This document shows, in pieces, positions 23,461 through 36,829 of a stretch of 64,000 nt of DNA. The stretch is taken from assembly GCA_963693085.1 (NCBI GenBank), contig OY856413.1:102498801-102562800 (forward strand). Reading direction: 5' to 3'. Each line of letters begins with the position of its first letter. The stretch's first letter is position 1. The DNA comes from Alisma plantago-aquatica (Eukaryota > Streptophyta > Magnoliopsida > Alismatales > Alismataceae). Below the pieces are notes generated by a model. It saw only the letters and a program-made list of their open reading frames with translations. It ran no database searches and was not told the DNA's origin. A program made the translations under genes and the position numbers.

Positions 23461-25555
23461 TGGGTCTAGTAATAATGTTTATGAGTGACTATGATTTATC
23501 ATATGTTTGTTGATATATAAATTACGAACATGATTATATTGAGATATAATTTACATTGGGTACATCAAGTATTATAATGACATCATTATTTCAAAATCAA
23601 TTATTTCAAGACAATGGATGGAATTCACTAGTTAGTAGACAATACTATAGAAGCCTAGGTCCATTCTATAAGTAGAAAAGAAGTTACAACTACTAAGGTA
23701 AAGTGAAAATAATATGTTTCCTATTCATAATCGTGATACATATAGTGGTTCGCCAATTCTTTGAATGCTTGTTTATTATAGTCAAAATCTTGGTTTACAA
23801 AAATTACTATACTAAGATGGGTTGATGTACTCACAATTCTAGCATGTATTACTGTTGAATTATGTCTGGTTAGGACTTTGATATTAGTTCTCATTAACAT
23901 GAATATTGTATCTTTAATAATTCTATCAACTTCCTATTTATCTTCTGAATAGAAAAGTACGATGTAGACCTAGACAATGAAAATTACAGAAAGGATCATG
24001 ATCATGCATTAAAATGTAAACTTATAAAGCATGTATTCAATTATGATTATTTTTAAAGAAAATAATGAGTTTGACCATACTAGATATGACTTTTTAGGAC
24101 AATTTAATATATTTCTAATCATTTATATAATGCTATTTTTAAAATTTGTTTGTAATCAACTAAATATAGTACCTCATCATAGTCATTGATGTAGATCACT
24201 TCTATCTATACCCCAGGGATTTTTTGATCAATAATACATTTTCTTGAATCACATACCATGCCAAGCAAAGTTTGATGATTCCTATGAACATCTTATGGAT
24301 TGTATTATTAGTATGGAATTCTTTTAGGTCTTAAGGAGTGCCTTCGACTGAGCTGAATGGGAATGGGAAATTCCCCAAATACATATACCACATGATACCA
24401 ATAGTAGATTCCTATTTATAATTTTTAATGATGTAGTATTGGATAGGGCATATCCTACAACAATTCTTTATTCAGTGACTAAAATGCATTTATAATTAAA
24501 CTTCATGAAGCGTTAGCATCACAAATTCTACTATAAAATACAAATACCATCTAGGATATTCAACAAGAACCCTTTGTGAACCAATATGTACATGATTGAC
24601 ACTAACATTATTTTTATGTAGCATGTTTAATTCATTATTTATTTGATCTCTACATTAATGAATCACTAGAAATGATATGGTTACATATATTACATAATAC
24701 AAAATGTGACCAGAAGATGTACTCAAAAGCTGGTCAATGGTTCCTTTTTAGATATGCCAACATCCAATAGAATCACTCTAAGGATTGAATTGTTTCATCA
24801 TATAATAGTGGACCTCCAAGTAAACATCCATAACGCTTGTGTTTGAAGACAATGCTCATGATATACATATGGATGATGCAGTTACACGTTTAATACTATC
24901 ATTTGAATCCTAGTTAAGTAAATGATGTTAATCTATGAAGTTCAATACTGGATGACAAAATATACAAGTCCTGGATAGTCATGCAAAAAAAATCTAGACT
25001 AACCCAAATTAGGTTAACTATAAAGCTCAATATTGTGTCACATATCCATAAATCACAATGCAAAATAACCTTTGATAACCAATAATATGTAAATAATTTA
25101 AAAAAATAATCTAGTTGTTAGGCACCACCACAATGATTGTTTCATGTCAAACTGGAATGGGATGAAGTTATCGATCATTTAAGTCGTTGAAATTGGAGAA
25201 TCTTTGTTGATAAAGATGATCAAAAGTTCATTTCAAAAAATGTACATCAAAAAACCTAAACAACTTCAATCTCAAAGTCTCTGTTGTTTCACCACATAAC
25301 AATGTTCCTATATCCTTGTTGGTTGTGGTTGAAGCCAATGCATATTATTTAGATAGAAAAATGAGAAGAAGCTAATGCATAGTCTGGTAGGAGACACTAA
25401 TAAAGAGTACCATGGGACCTAGAAATGTAAATGTATGTAGAGGTGGGATCTCTAATTCATACAACCCACTTGTAGGTCACTCTAGAAGAAATGGGGAAGG
25501 CTATATCTAGTAAGAAAGATTAGAATGGGGGTCGATTCTGCTTAAAACACCCCAC
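23461..25555. other. AT-rich interval, nothing recognised
   Basis: No coding frame, LTR, inverted end or clear repeat could be supported. It may contain very old element remains. Confidence 0.45.
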
Positions 25556-25559
25556 ATGA

Positions 25560-26031
25560 TCACCACTTGAACAACAATACAACCATGCAGTATATGTAGA
25601 CAATTGAAGGGCCACCCATGAAAAACATGTCTGTGTCTTCATTAGGTTCAAAGTTTAACATCCTAGAAGGGGTGAAAACTTCATCATCAAAGAGTACAGA
25701 GTAGAAGGCTATCTTGATGTAGAGAGATGAGAAGGCATTGCCTGATTCCGTTAATTTTTCCCCAACTTTGTCAATTTCTCTTTTTCCTTTCACATCCATA
25801 TTTAAATCATCATCAATATTTGCTGCTTGACTATATAGATCTCTCTTGATTCATCTGGCTTGCCATATTCTTCTCTACCTCTATTGTTGTGGTTTTTTCT
25901 TTCCCTCTAATGCAAGCTTTGGTTAGTGGACCTAGCTCCATAAGTCTTTCCTGAAGGTCCTCAGATCGTAATATCCAAAGGTTGGTAGTATCACTGTTGA
26001 AATTTTTAGGGGTGGGTAAAAATGCATCCAA
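25560..26031 (-). pseudogene. unrecognised gene-like remnant
   Basis: Two minus-strand frames lie end to end, offset by one base: 26031-25831 (FLPTPKNFNSDTTNLWILRSE ... QMNQERSI) and 25829-25560 (QAANIDDDLNMDVKGKRE ... LYIKIAFYSVLFDDEVFTPSR). Composition is protein-like and the second frame is open upstream of its first Met, so one gene with a frameshift is plausible. Family unknown. Confidence 0.25.
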
Positions 26032-28130
26032 CTTATTCCAAAAGAGCCATCAGGATTGTTGATATTTGTGGAAATTTGGCAGAAGGTGTTCCTCCTTCAT
26101 ATTTTTTTTCTTTGTTTAGCTATTACCAACCCCATACATGTATTAGTTGCTCATTTGAGTGCAAAAGGAACAAAAAAAACCTTGAATATTGATCAATAGT
26201 TATTTGAACCCAACCTATACCTATCTCTGGTCCATGCCTATGCCAAAGGGGGGGGACAAAACTCTCTTTTTGCTTATCATTTTCTAATTAGAGAAAATAA
26301 AGATCACCAAGCAACATGAATTCAATAGGAAAATGGATATTGGGTTTAGGGATTTACTCTTCATTTAATTCATTATACATCTTGTTCTTATCTATCTTAT
26401 TTTGAGAGTAATGACATGGCCTTTGGCCAGGTTAGTTAGGTGGAAAAATGCTATCGCTGATCACACTTAGTGATTGCCAACATGCACATCTACGCTAGGA
26501 GTTATTTTTATCTTAGAAAGATAGACCATGATAGAAAACATGTACTCTATATAACATATTTGCGATTGAGATATCTAATCATCATAAAATAGTGTAGACT
26601 AAGTACAAAGCTAGAGAACTAAAGTGGTAAAGGAGGTGGAGAGGAAGCTAACCACTATCGTAGAAAAGATACAACCTACAAAAAACATTCCCCAAAAGAT
26701 ATTTTCTGAAGTCTAGCCTTCAAAGCTATGATAGAGTAGGTAGCTGTGAAATGAAATTAATAACTATCTTGCAAGGTAAGCGTTTAAATCCTAGTTAAAT
26801 CAGAATACCACTGACATGTGAAAGGCAATACTTCTTAGAAAACATGGCCAATCCTACATAATGATGAATGTGAATCATGGTTAAATAACCTAAATTCTCA
26901 GTAACTAAAAACCTAAATATTGGTTTATAGAAATGATTAATCATGGTATAAAATATAGTCTAATACTAGATGACTATGTTATATAGTATCTAGTTCTAGC
27001 CAAACCATAAGGTGTAATTTAACTGTTAGGAATAATTGAAGCAATCCATTCATCAGGAACAAGAGTCAGATGAAGTACCAAATCATATAATTTATAGACA
27101 TTGACCTCAATCACTTATTTGTCTCATATCGACATGTCATTAAGATCTATGACAAAGTAATGTGGGCATGCATTTCCTGCAATGGCTTGCTATGCTAATG
27201 GATGGTGGTGCTTAGGGGTTCACTTTACAATCATTAGAATCCTAATCAACCCAAAAATTGTTGACCTATAGAAGGAAACATTGGTTAGAAAATAGAGCCA
27301 ATCCTAGATAATAATGAGTGTAAATCTTGGTTTAAATGCCTGAGTTCTCATTAACTACAAAGGTAAATGTTATTCTACAAAATTGACCAATCATGATACA
27401 CAATTCATTCAAGTGTCAAATAACTATGCAGTTCATACTGAATGGATTTTTAGTCTCCTACAATATTTGCAAACTCTATTTCCATGAATGGAATGCCATT
27501 ATCAGTATTAAAACCCATTTCAATACTTTTCGTTCACCCTTAATTATCCATTTGTTCAAGTCGAAAGAATAAGTAAACAAAGGAAGAAGTGTTACTAATG
27601 CTGGATAAGGATGGAAAGGAAAAAATAGCTAAAAGTAATACTTTTACAAAAAAATATTCCTTTTACAACAAGAATGGAGTGTAGAATCTATTTCTATAAA
27701 TTATTTGAGCTACACATATTTTTTGTCAAAGATTCCTCTTCAGCTAGAATTCTAGTGGGTTTGACTTGAAGAGGTGATCTCATCTGAGGGAAGCTGTTGA
27801 TGAGGTAAAAACCCAACCTTAGGAGAGAGAGAGGGAGAGAGTAAGCATGATATAGAGTGTAGGTGAGACAAAGGAGCACAATACTCACAAAATTACAACA
27901 AAAAGTTGGAACAAAAACTCATTAAATTACCCTCGCAACCATTCAACAACTTAAGCTGCCACTAGAAAGTTCATGACATTATGAGTAAACACCCCATCAA
28001 GATTAGAACTTGACCAATTTAACTAAATTCTTATGTCATGATTTTCTATCTGTTAGAGGGATGACGCTTCTATGCCGACCAGAGGGATGACACTATTCTA
28101 CCAACCTAGCAACACACGTTAGGGCTCTTT
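26032..28130. other. AT-rich interval with a dispersed repeat
   Basis: No gene recognised. A segment of about 150-170 bases occurs twice in the same direction, at about 26835-26990 and 27278-27440 (GCCAATCCTA-GATAAT-ATGA-TGTAAATC-TGGTTTAAAT and following text), with about 20% difference by eye. Confidence 0.5.
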
Positions 28131-28576
28131 CTCTTATTGGCTAGCAGTAGGGAGTCTGACACAAAAGCAGATAGCGACATTGGTAAGTCTGGCTACCTTG
28201 CGGTTGATACACCCACATTCAAGACGTCGGTGCAAGCCTAGAGCAGACACAGATAGTGACAACACAAGCCTGGAGCGGACGCCCACACTCAGGACGATGG
28301 TGGATTCAGAGGGAATAGTGGGTGCGAACAATGTCGATAGGGTCAGTTCCTTTCCTCTCACATCACCGATTTACCACGTTCAGTGCCATCAATGAGTCTG
28401 AAGGTCTTATCTTTGATGGTGCTTGGATGGGATTTAGTCGACACCTACACTTCTCCAGAGTGTCTCTCTGCAATTCTAATTTCATGCACCCTGTTCTTCT
28501 ACCCCTCGGCCATTGGATAGTATAGGCATCCAACCGACTCATGTGTCCATGACAGGACACCTTATGAGACAGTTGA

Positions 28577-31431
28577 TTGCCCGAATGTCTCCAAATCCAC
28601 ACAGGGGGTTTACACTGCCCGTTCCATAATTTCCATTTCTGTCTGGATGGTAGTGATGGAAGCAAAGGCCTCACACATATGATCTCCCATATCAAGAGGT
28701 TGCATCTCTCTAGCTACGAGTGTAGTAGAGCATTACGAGATGCCATTCAGAATGACATGATTTATTTCTAGTGGTGGAGGATACCTTGAAGGTCCATAAT
28801 CAATGGATGTGCATAAGGTGCATGAGGATACAATCTGTGAGTCGAGCATGTCATCACAATGATGGCCTTGTTTGGGTTACCAGTGATACATGGGAGATTC
28901 TAGGACGCATTGTCAGCATCTTAAAACCCCTCCCAAAGGGTGCTAATTCTTCTAATGTCACAGATGGACTAACGCTGGATACCTATCTTCTAGGTCATAT
29001 TTTTAGAGAACCTATCACTACTATAAAGAGCATCCCTCATAGTTTTTGTCTTGCATTCTCTTAGTCATTGAAGGCAACTTTTTACAAAGTGGTTGATGAC
29101 CCAGGTTCTGTTGCCACTTGGATGAGATTGTTGCTTCTTCCATGCTGTATGCTATAGGTGTTCAGGCCTAAGAGTAGACAGGATATCAAATTTGGCAATA
29201 GAAAGATGATGCAAAAACATCATATTTTGAGCTCACTTGCTACTTGGGATGGAGTTGACAGTGTCACCAAGTTAGTGAGAAATATGGAAAAGCTTTCTAC
29301 ACAGGAGGCTATGAGTCACGAAAGTGATAAACCTATGGAGGAGGATAAAAAGGAGAACCCAAACATCAAGAAATGCCTTCATATGGTCGCAGATGGTTAC
29401 TTTACAACAGTTCTGAAAGTTTTTTTCGATCAGTATTGGCTCCACATGATGAAGACACCATGAAAGATTTAGAGGCTAAACACCTATACAAACCACCTCC
29501 TTCCATACTAGATACTCTATTTTCTAAAGCTCCCCTTATAATAGATGTGGATACTATTCTCTGTTGTATCAAAACATTTCCTAAAGGAACTTCCTGTGGT
29601 AGAGACGGCTTGAGAGCCTAACACATCCTAGATTCTCTATGTGGAGAGGGGTCTGTAGTTTCCATAGATCTCTTGCATAAAATCACTTTGGTGGTTAATT
29701 TCTAGTTGGGAGGGAGATGTCCTTTGAGTTTGGAAGAGTGTGTAGCATCTGCACCTCTTACGCAACTTCTTAGGCCTGACAAGACTATATACCCTATTGC
29801 AGTGGGTACCGTTTGGAGGTGTCTTGTTCCCAAAGTTTCTATGATAGGAGTGGGTAAAGATATGACAAATTATCTCAATGACTTTCAATTCAGATTCGGT
29901 GTATCTGGCGGGGCTGAGGCAATTTTGCACAGTGTTAATAGGTTGTTGAGTGAGATACATGTAGATGGATCCCTCTCCATGCTTACAATGGATTTATCTA
30001 ATGCTTTCAACTTGATGGATAGGTCAATGCTTCTCCATGAGGTAAGGACAAGGTGTCCATCTATTTCTTTATGGGTGGAATTTCTTTATTGTCAGGCAAC
30101 TAGGTTGTACATTGGGGACAAATATATTTGGTCATCCACTGGAGTGAAATAAGGTGATTCCTTGGGGCTACTTCTAATTTCTCTTGTCCTACATCCTCTT
30201 ATTCATGAGATTAGAGACAAGTGCATGCTTCTTCTCCATGCTTGGTACCTTGACGACAGGACTGTCATCGGTGATACATTGGAGGTATCCAAGGCACTTG
30301 ACATCATTCAGCACACTGGTCCACGGTTGGGGCTTATTTTGAATATTCATAAAACTAAGATCTTTTAGCCTAATTGCGATGGTAGGAAGCTTGATAAAAG
30401 GTTGTTTCCCACAGACATTGGGAGGCCTCTATTGGGAGTCAAGTTACTTGGAGGAGCTGTTAGTAGGGACAAATGTTTTAGTAAATATATGGCCATGAAG
30501 AGGGCTACCAAGGTTGTTGACTTGATGCATCTTCTTCCACAGTTACACGACCCACAAAGTGAGCTTCTTCTACTCCAATATTGTATGGGTATCGTGAAGC
30601 TTATGTTTGTCTTAAGGACATGCCAACCTATACACATAGGGAAGGCATCATTGTGGTTCGACATAGAGCTATGAGGGGCTATTGCGGATGTTATAGTATG
30701 TGGAGGCCCTTTCTTTGGTGACATTCAACAACGAATCACTTCTTTACGCATTAGACTCGATGGCATGGGGATACACTCGGCAATAGAGACATCTTCATAC
30801 ACTTTTATGGCCTCAAGGGACCAATCATGAGTGCTCTAATATTACATTTTACGAGACAACAAGATATGCAATATGGATTCTGATTTGGATGGTCTTCGTG
30901 TCAGCATTACATATTTCAATCTTAACTATTTTTCTGATAAGGATGCAGTCCCCCCAAAGCCCAACATGCTTTGGCGAGTTCTCTTTTTAGAAAAATTATT
31001 ATGGGCATGGATGTTAAGTTTGACAAGATAATCAGACAAAAAGCATTTTTCAAGTGCTTGCAAGTAGAACATGCTAAAGATTTTCTTGTTACTATTCCTA
31101 TTGATGGACTTGTACTGTATATGTCACTAGTGGAGTACTATACTATCCTCCTGTATCGTCTTATGATCCCCCTATTTCCTATTGATGAAGTATGTCTAGT
31201 TTGTCACAGGGCATGCTTAGGAACATTTTGAGAGCATGTGGTTCATTGTAGGGGGCTACTAGGTTTCAAGTATATACACGATCTTGTTAGGGATGTTCTT
31301 TATGATGTAATTAGACATGCAGGAGTGGCTTCTAAGAAAGAGGAGCTTGTGAATTTTTTGGCCGATCCACATGAAGGGAGATCAACGCTGAGATCAGTGG
31401 ATGTCTTGATTTTTGGATGGATTGGATGTAA
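28577..31431 (+). pseudogene. RT-domain protein, N-terminal and central part
   Basis: Zinc-finger-like C-x8-C-x14-H-x5-H (CPFHNFHFC ... MISHIKRLH) at 28616-28706, then WMCIRCMRIQSVSRACHH. After several frameshifts, the RT domain spans about 29700-30370: motif A LTMDLSNAFNLMD (29983-30020), motif B GVK-stop-GDSLG (30142-30170), motif C AWYLDD (30238-30255), motif D LILNIHKTK (30331-30360). A thumb region follows (LPQLHDPQSELLLL). A CCHC motif C-x2-C-x10-H-x3-C is at 31194-31250, then KYIHDLVRDVL and TLRSVDVLIFGWIG, truncated by CACTA-2. Stops replace Gln in motif B and Trp after motif D. Confidence 0.75.
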
Positions 31432-31454
31432 CACTACTACAGAACATGCCTTTA

Positions 31455-32030
31455 GCGTTGGTTAATTAAGGGCTTTAGTGTTGGTTTTCAAGTGACACCC
31501 AAGTGGGCACCGTTAAAGGTGGACCCCTTCGGCGTCAGTTCCCAACCAATGCCAAAATGCTTCCCGCCACCGAAAACGCGCCAACAAAGGGACTATAGGC
31601 GTCGGTTTTTTAAGAAAACCGACACTATAGAACGGTTACAGACGTCGGTTATTAAAAGAACCGATGCCAAAACGCTTCTTGCCACTGAAAACGTACCAGC
31701 AAAGGGACTATAGGCGTCGATTTTTAAAGAAAACTGACACTATAGAATGGTTACAGACGTCGGTTATTAAAAGAACCGACATCAAAACGCTTTCCGCCAC
31801 CGAAAAATGCGGCAGCAAAGGGCCTATAGGCGTCGGTTTTGACAGATAACTGACACCATATCAACCGAAGAAATGTCGGTTTTGTGCTAATAACCGACGC
31901 CATATCCCCTGCCTGACACCACATCCGTTCTTCCCAGCACGGCCGTGGTTCCTGGCCACATAGACGTCAGTTTTTTATCAAAAACCGCCGCCGTATGTCT
32001 TTGGTGTCGGTTTTGTTCAAATAATCGACG
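31455..32030. repeat. CACTA-2 left subterminal hairpin array
   Basis: Eight units of the form GRCGTCGGTT-spacer-AACCGACRC (for example at about 31595, 31645, 31708, 31757, 31830, 31874, 31963 and 32003), each a short inverted repeat. Probable binding sites of the element's DNA-binding protein. Confidence 0.8.
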
Positions 32031-32383
32031 CCTATGTATGGCTGGTTAGTAGGATGAGAACCTACAGTTCATTTCTGAACTGTAGGTTTATGACATCCAT
32101 TGATATCAGCCAACAACAAGTCACAAACCTGCAAAATCAATAAGATGGACAATATTATATATATGTGATTCACACATATGTATAAGCACATTTAATTCAT
32201 ATTATTTTTCCATCACACACATGTAGAAACCAGTAGCAACCTACAGTTCCATTCATTTCATCTCTTTTCACATTCAGACACATGTAGAAACATTTATGTA
32301 TTGATCATATTCATACACATATGATAATTCATAAAAATCCATTCACATTCACACAAAAATAATTATGAGAACAAAGTTATTCT

Positions 32384-33112
32384 TTATTCATCATTGTCAT
32401 CATTGTCAATAAAATTATATTTAAAAATTCCTACTCTTTGTAGGGCTTTTGCCCATTCTTCTCTTACAACATCTAATTCATCTCTCGTATAGGGAGCATG
32501 TACATCGAAATGCTTTCCACCTATGCTGAAGTCAGCAGTTTTAAAGACCTATAAAGAGAATGACGTATATATATAATTAATAATATATAATAAGATTGAT
32601 ATATTTCATATTATCTAATGAGACTATGTATAATACCTGCTATATCTTATCGATTTCCATTGCGGCATGTTTGATGATTAGGTCCATAAATATCATCACA
32701 TAGTAGGCACATGCCCAACCGTTGTCTTGTGGAGCACACTATAAATTGAAACATACAAAATATTCAAAAATACAAATAAGCACAGTTCACATAAATAATA
32801 TATAGATTGGAGTCAGGAAATTACTTTCACATTCTCCCAAATTAGTGAGAAATCCTTTTCCTGGGGACCTTTCCTCTATCTTTTTTGTACTCTTGTAAAG
32901 CCCTACATATGTTAATGTAACCCATTAAATTGCATAATTAAATAGTAATGTAGTAACATATGTTAACAGATATAAAAACATGAAATATTTCTCACGAGAA
33001 TAATGGCCTTTTAATTGCATGTCCATATAATGTATCCAACTCATTCCCCGTAGGATCTAGATAATAGACAGTGAACGTCTTGGGGACAATAACTAGTAAC
33101 TACCAATGCTTA
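32384..33112 (-). pseudogene. CACTA-2 Ulp1-like (C48) protease, 4 exons, broken
   Basis: Exons read on the minus strand: 33112-32996 (HW-stop-LLVIVPKTFTVYYLDP, with catalytic His and Asp), 32902-32825 (ALQEYKKDRGK), 32738-32637 (CAPQDNGWACAYYVM, with catalytic Gln and Cys; the usual DCG is AC-A) and 32548-32384 (ADFSIGGKHFDVHAPY ... ending DNDDNDDE). Introns have GT...AG borders (donor GTGAGA at 32995; acceptors before 32902, 32738 and 32548). Stops TAG occur after HW and at KI-stop-Q; both fit CAG to TAG. The N-terminal half is missing. Such proteases are a known second gene of plant CACTA elements; their role is not settled. Confidence 0.8.
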
Positions 33113-35730
33113 AGTATGATTATCTGGTGTTTGAGATAGTTGATGTAAGACTTTATCTTCAAACCACTTAATAAATGTCTTGTTATGCTTTCTAGCAAGC
33201 CACATTGAATTGGATCGAGGATATTGTCTCTTGATGAAATTGGCCTGTTCCTCGATATAAACACTCACTTCGTCGATGTTGTGTAAAATATACAAGTGAC
33301 CTTGCTCCAACTGCTCACGACTGATTACTTTCACCCGTGATCCCAAAATTCCTTTGCCAAAATGCTCCTCAATATTCTTGTCATTCACAGGAGCATCATT
33401 AGCACTCAGAAAGACATTGCAAAAATCCATAACCTCTCTCACCACATAAACCTCAATAATACTCCCTTCAGGCCGATAACGGTTTTGAACATCACCTTTA
33501 AAAATGCTCATGTATCGTTCAAAGGGATACATCCAATGCAAGAAAACTGGTCCCAACATTTTCACTTCCCTTATCAAGTAGACAACACGATGTACCATGA
33601 TATCAAAGAACGAAGGAGGAAAATACATCTCAAGATGACATAGGGTAACAACTACTTCTCTTTGCAATTTATCGAGAGTATCATGGTCAATAACTTTGCT
33701 GCACAGACTGTTGAAAAAGAAACAAAGTCTGGTGATTGCAAATCGTACATGCTTCGGCAATATAGATCAAATTTCCACGAGCAATATTTGTTGCATTTGA
33801 GTATGACAATCATGAGAGTTAAGACTTATCAACTTCAGATCTTTCATTGATACCAATGTACGGATGTTGGATGAGTAACCCTGTGGCACCTTAACATTTA
33901 CCAAGCATTCACAAAAAGCTTTCTTCTCCTTTCTAGACAACGTGTAACTAGTGGGATGTAAGTATATTCTCCGATCGCTACTAACTGTTTCCGTTAATTC
34001 TGTCCTTATTCCCCTTTCACGTAGGTCCATTTTGGATTTTATCCCATCTTTAGTCTTACCTGGTATATTGAACAGAGTATCGATGACGCTATCACATACA
34101 TTTTTCTCAACGTGCATGACATCGATACAATGCCTGACTGTCAAAGAACTCCAATAAGGAAGATCCCAAAATATTGACTTCTTCTTGAATAAAGACTTGT
34201 CACTCTGTGTGGTCATCGTACATTGTGATCTCTTACCAAATTCATTGGTAATGTCTTTTATTCTTTCATAAATATCCTCCCCTGATATAGGTTTAGGTGC
34301 ACTCTGTTCCTCATTCCGTCCATTGAATGCTTTGCGCAACCTACGATACAGATGAAATTTTAGAAGAAACATTTAATGACCAAGATATACAGTCTTGACA
34401 CCGTGTTTTAGTCGTATTGAATCAGTGTTCTCTTCACATATAGGACATGCTTTAGATCCTTTGACACTATATCCAGACAAATTCCCATACGCTGGAAAGT
34501 CATTCACAATACAAAACAACATAGCTTGCAAATGAAATGTCTCTCTTTGTGAAGCATCATAGGTCATCACACCTTCACCCCAGAGCTTCTTCAAGTCATC
34601 AATCATAGGTTCAAAATAAACGTCGATATCATTTCCAGGTTGTTTAGGGCTCGATATCAAAGATGACAACATAACATACTTATTTTTCATACACAACCAG
34701 GGAGGAAGATTGTATATAACAAGCATAACTGGCCAAGTGCTATGTTGGCTGCTCAATGTCCCATACGGATTCATCCCATCTGTACAAAGCCCAAGTCTTA
34801 GATTCCTATCTTCTTCACCAAATTCAGGGTACAATAAATCAATCTTCTTCCACTGTGGGGAATCAAACGCATGTCGTAGGATCCCATCATTATTTTTCTT
34901 AACATCTACATGCCACCTCAAATTCTTCTCATCTATAGGATTGGCAAACAAGCGTTGAAACTATGGTATTATAGGTAGATACCACATCACCTTGGCGGGA
35001 GAACCAATTTTGGACTCCCCGAAAGTCATCAATTTATACCTTGACACACCACATTCGGACAATCTTTCAAATCCACATAGTCCTTTTGAAATAATACACA
35101 ATCATTCAGGCATGCGTGTATCTTCTTGGCCTCCATTCCCATTAGGCACAACAATTTCTTTAACCAGTATGTTGAGATTGATAGCTTGTTTCCTTCAGGA
35201 AGAATTTCTTTAAACAAAGACAACAATGACGTGAAGTTTTTTTCGCTCCATCGATTGTTAGCTTTTAGTTTATACAATTTCAACACAACGCTAAGCTTCG
35301 TAAACTTACAACCTGTGTATAACGGTATCTCAGCATCATGCACAATGTTTCTAAATATGGGAGGTGGATCGGTGTGCTCTACCCCACAACTATCCAGCAT
35401 CACATCAACAATGTCTATTGGAACTGGTCCGTTCACATCTACATCATCGAAGGAAATTTCTTCTTCCACACAAGCACTACTATCGACATCCACTGATTTT
35501 AGGTTTGAAATCTCTCCATGCCAGTGCCATTCTGTATAGCCTTGTACAATTGCGTTGCACATGACATGAGTTTTGATTTCGTCACCAGTGCTGACTTTCA
35601 AGTTGTTACCGCAATGCCTACATGGACAGTAGAGCCTATCTCCAGGTTGTTTCCTATGTTCCTCGACAAATCTAATAAACTGGTCAAGACCAGAAATAAA
35701 CTCGGGGGTGTAGTGATTTGGAATGGACAT
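33110..35730 (-). pseudogene. CACTA-2 TNP2-type transposase
   Basis: Order from the N-terminus: Transpos_assoc zinc-binding module (CPCRHC with Cys35, Cys37, Cys40; His55; then YTEWHWHGE) in 35730-35500; start of Transposase_21 (YTGCKFTKLSVVLKLYKLK, 35330-35029); after a one-base deletion near 35050, the core 35020-33767 (LRLGLCTDGMNPYG, CPICEENT, RHCIDVMHVEKNVCD); then DUF4218 (CHLEMYFPPSFFDIMVH, FLHWMYPFERYM) in 33760-33390. Stops interrupt the frame at about 34965, 34373 and 33764, the last fitting CGA to TGA. All conserved blocks are present, so the gene was recently complete up to the deletion after 33110. Confidence 0.92.
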
Positions 35731-36363
35731 TCATGATCTATCCATTCTATGATCAAAGAGAAAACAAGTATATATTAGAACAAGATTAGGGTCTAGGGTT
35801 AAAAGATTATGGTTTATGGTTAAAACTGTAGGGTTTAAGGTCTTATATATAATTAATGGTTAAAACATCCTAAGTGAGATTAGGTGTTCAAGAATAGTCC
35901 CAAACTGGGGACTATCCAAGATTTACTCCTAATGAGTAAATCTTGGACGGGTTTCTAGGCCAACAAATACATGTGCTGTCATTCTATAACATTGATTTCA
36001 ACATTTTGAGTGTCCATGCATGTTCATCATCAAGATAAAGATTACACATAAATTAGTATGACCTAGGGATGGAGAGATATTTCATAATTGATTTCAAAAT
36101 TTCAAACTAGCTCATGCATTATCATCAATCTACATCATACAATAGGGATTCATGTAGATGTTAGGGCGACACATCACTACAAAATCAGAGATTTAACATT
36201 AGGGTTTTAATATCTTACATAGATTGATCACAAGATTTCAGCAATATAGTTAATTCAAGATTATGGTGAAATGTGTAATAGAGTTTTAATATCTTAATTC
36301 AACATGCATCAAAATTTACAGAATTAGGTCAATCATTAGTATTTATTGCAAATGTATCTTCTA

Positions 36364-36504
36364 CTTCCTGCTCCCTCCTTACCAAATGTATGGATACAAG
36401 CAAGGTACGACCTGCATGTGGGCTGGACACGGCGGCCGTGTCCAGCCCACATGCAGGTCGTGCCTTGCTTTTATCTATACATTTGGTAAGGAGGGAGCAG
36501 GAAG
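36364..36504. repeat. 70-bp-arm near-perfect inverted repeat
   Basis: Arms 36364-36433 and 36435-36504 are complementary at 67 of 70 positions with a single central base (36434). The centre is GGACACGGC-G-GCCGTGTCC. It lies upstream of the transposase ATG in CACTA-2, so it would be in the 5' leader or promoter. A transcript through it would fold into a very stable hairpin. Confidence 0.95.
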
Positions 36505-36760
36505 AAGAAGAGGTGGAGGAAGAAGAAGAGGTAGAGGAAGAAGAAGAGCAGCAACTTACCTGTCAACGGCATGGAGGAAGAAGAGAGCAGGGAGCTAGCA
36601 AGAGAGCAGCGGCCGGCCGGAGCAGCGATCGAGCTGGAGGGCAGCGGCCGGAGCTAGCAGCGAGCGGCGACGGCGAGCAGAGGACCAACAAGCGGTGGCA
36701 GAGGTGGGGGAAGAGGAGCAGCGAGCGGCGGTGAGCAGAGGAATCACCAGACCTAAAACC
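36505..36760. repeat. GAA-rich and GCGGC-rich leader region
   Basis: AGAAGAAGAGGTGGAGG words (36500-36555) followed by GCGGCCGGAGC / GCGAGCGGCGACGG words. Position equals that of the minisatellite in CACTA-1. No protein can be supported. Confidence 0.6.
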
Positions 36761-36829
36761 CTCAATCGCGGAAAATGAATGAAACAAAAGTAGGGGAAGA
36801 GTCTGGCTCACACGGGTACTGTTAAGTTA

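Noticed and set aside
24200..25060. Possible reverse-oriented copia remnant
   Set aside because: I could not find any copia motif in the translated minus strand; left as unassigned.
33362..35736. Plus-strand open frames over the CACTA-2 transposase
   Set aside because: Shadows of the well-supported minus-strand TNP2 gene.
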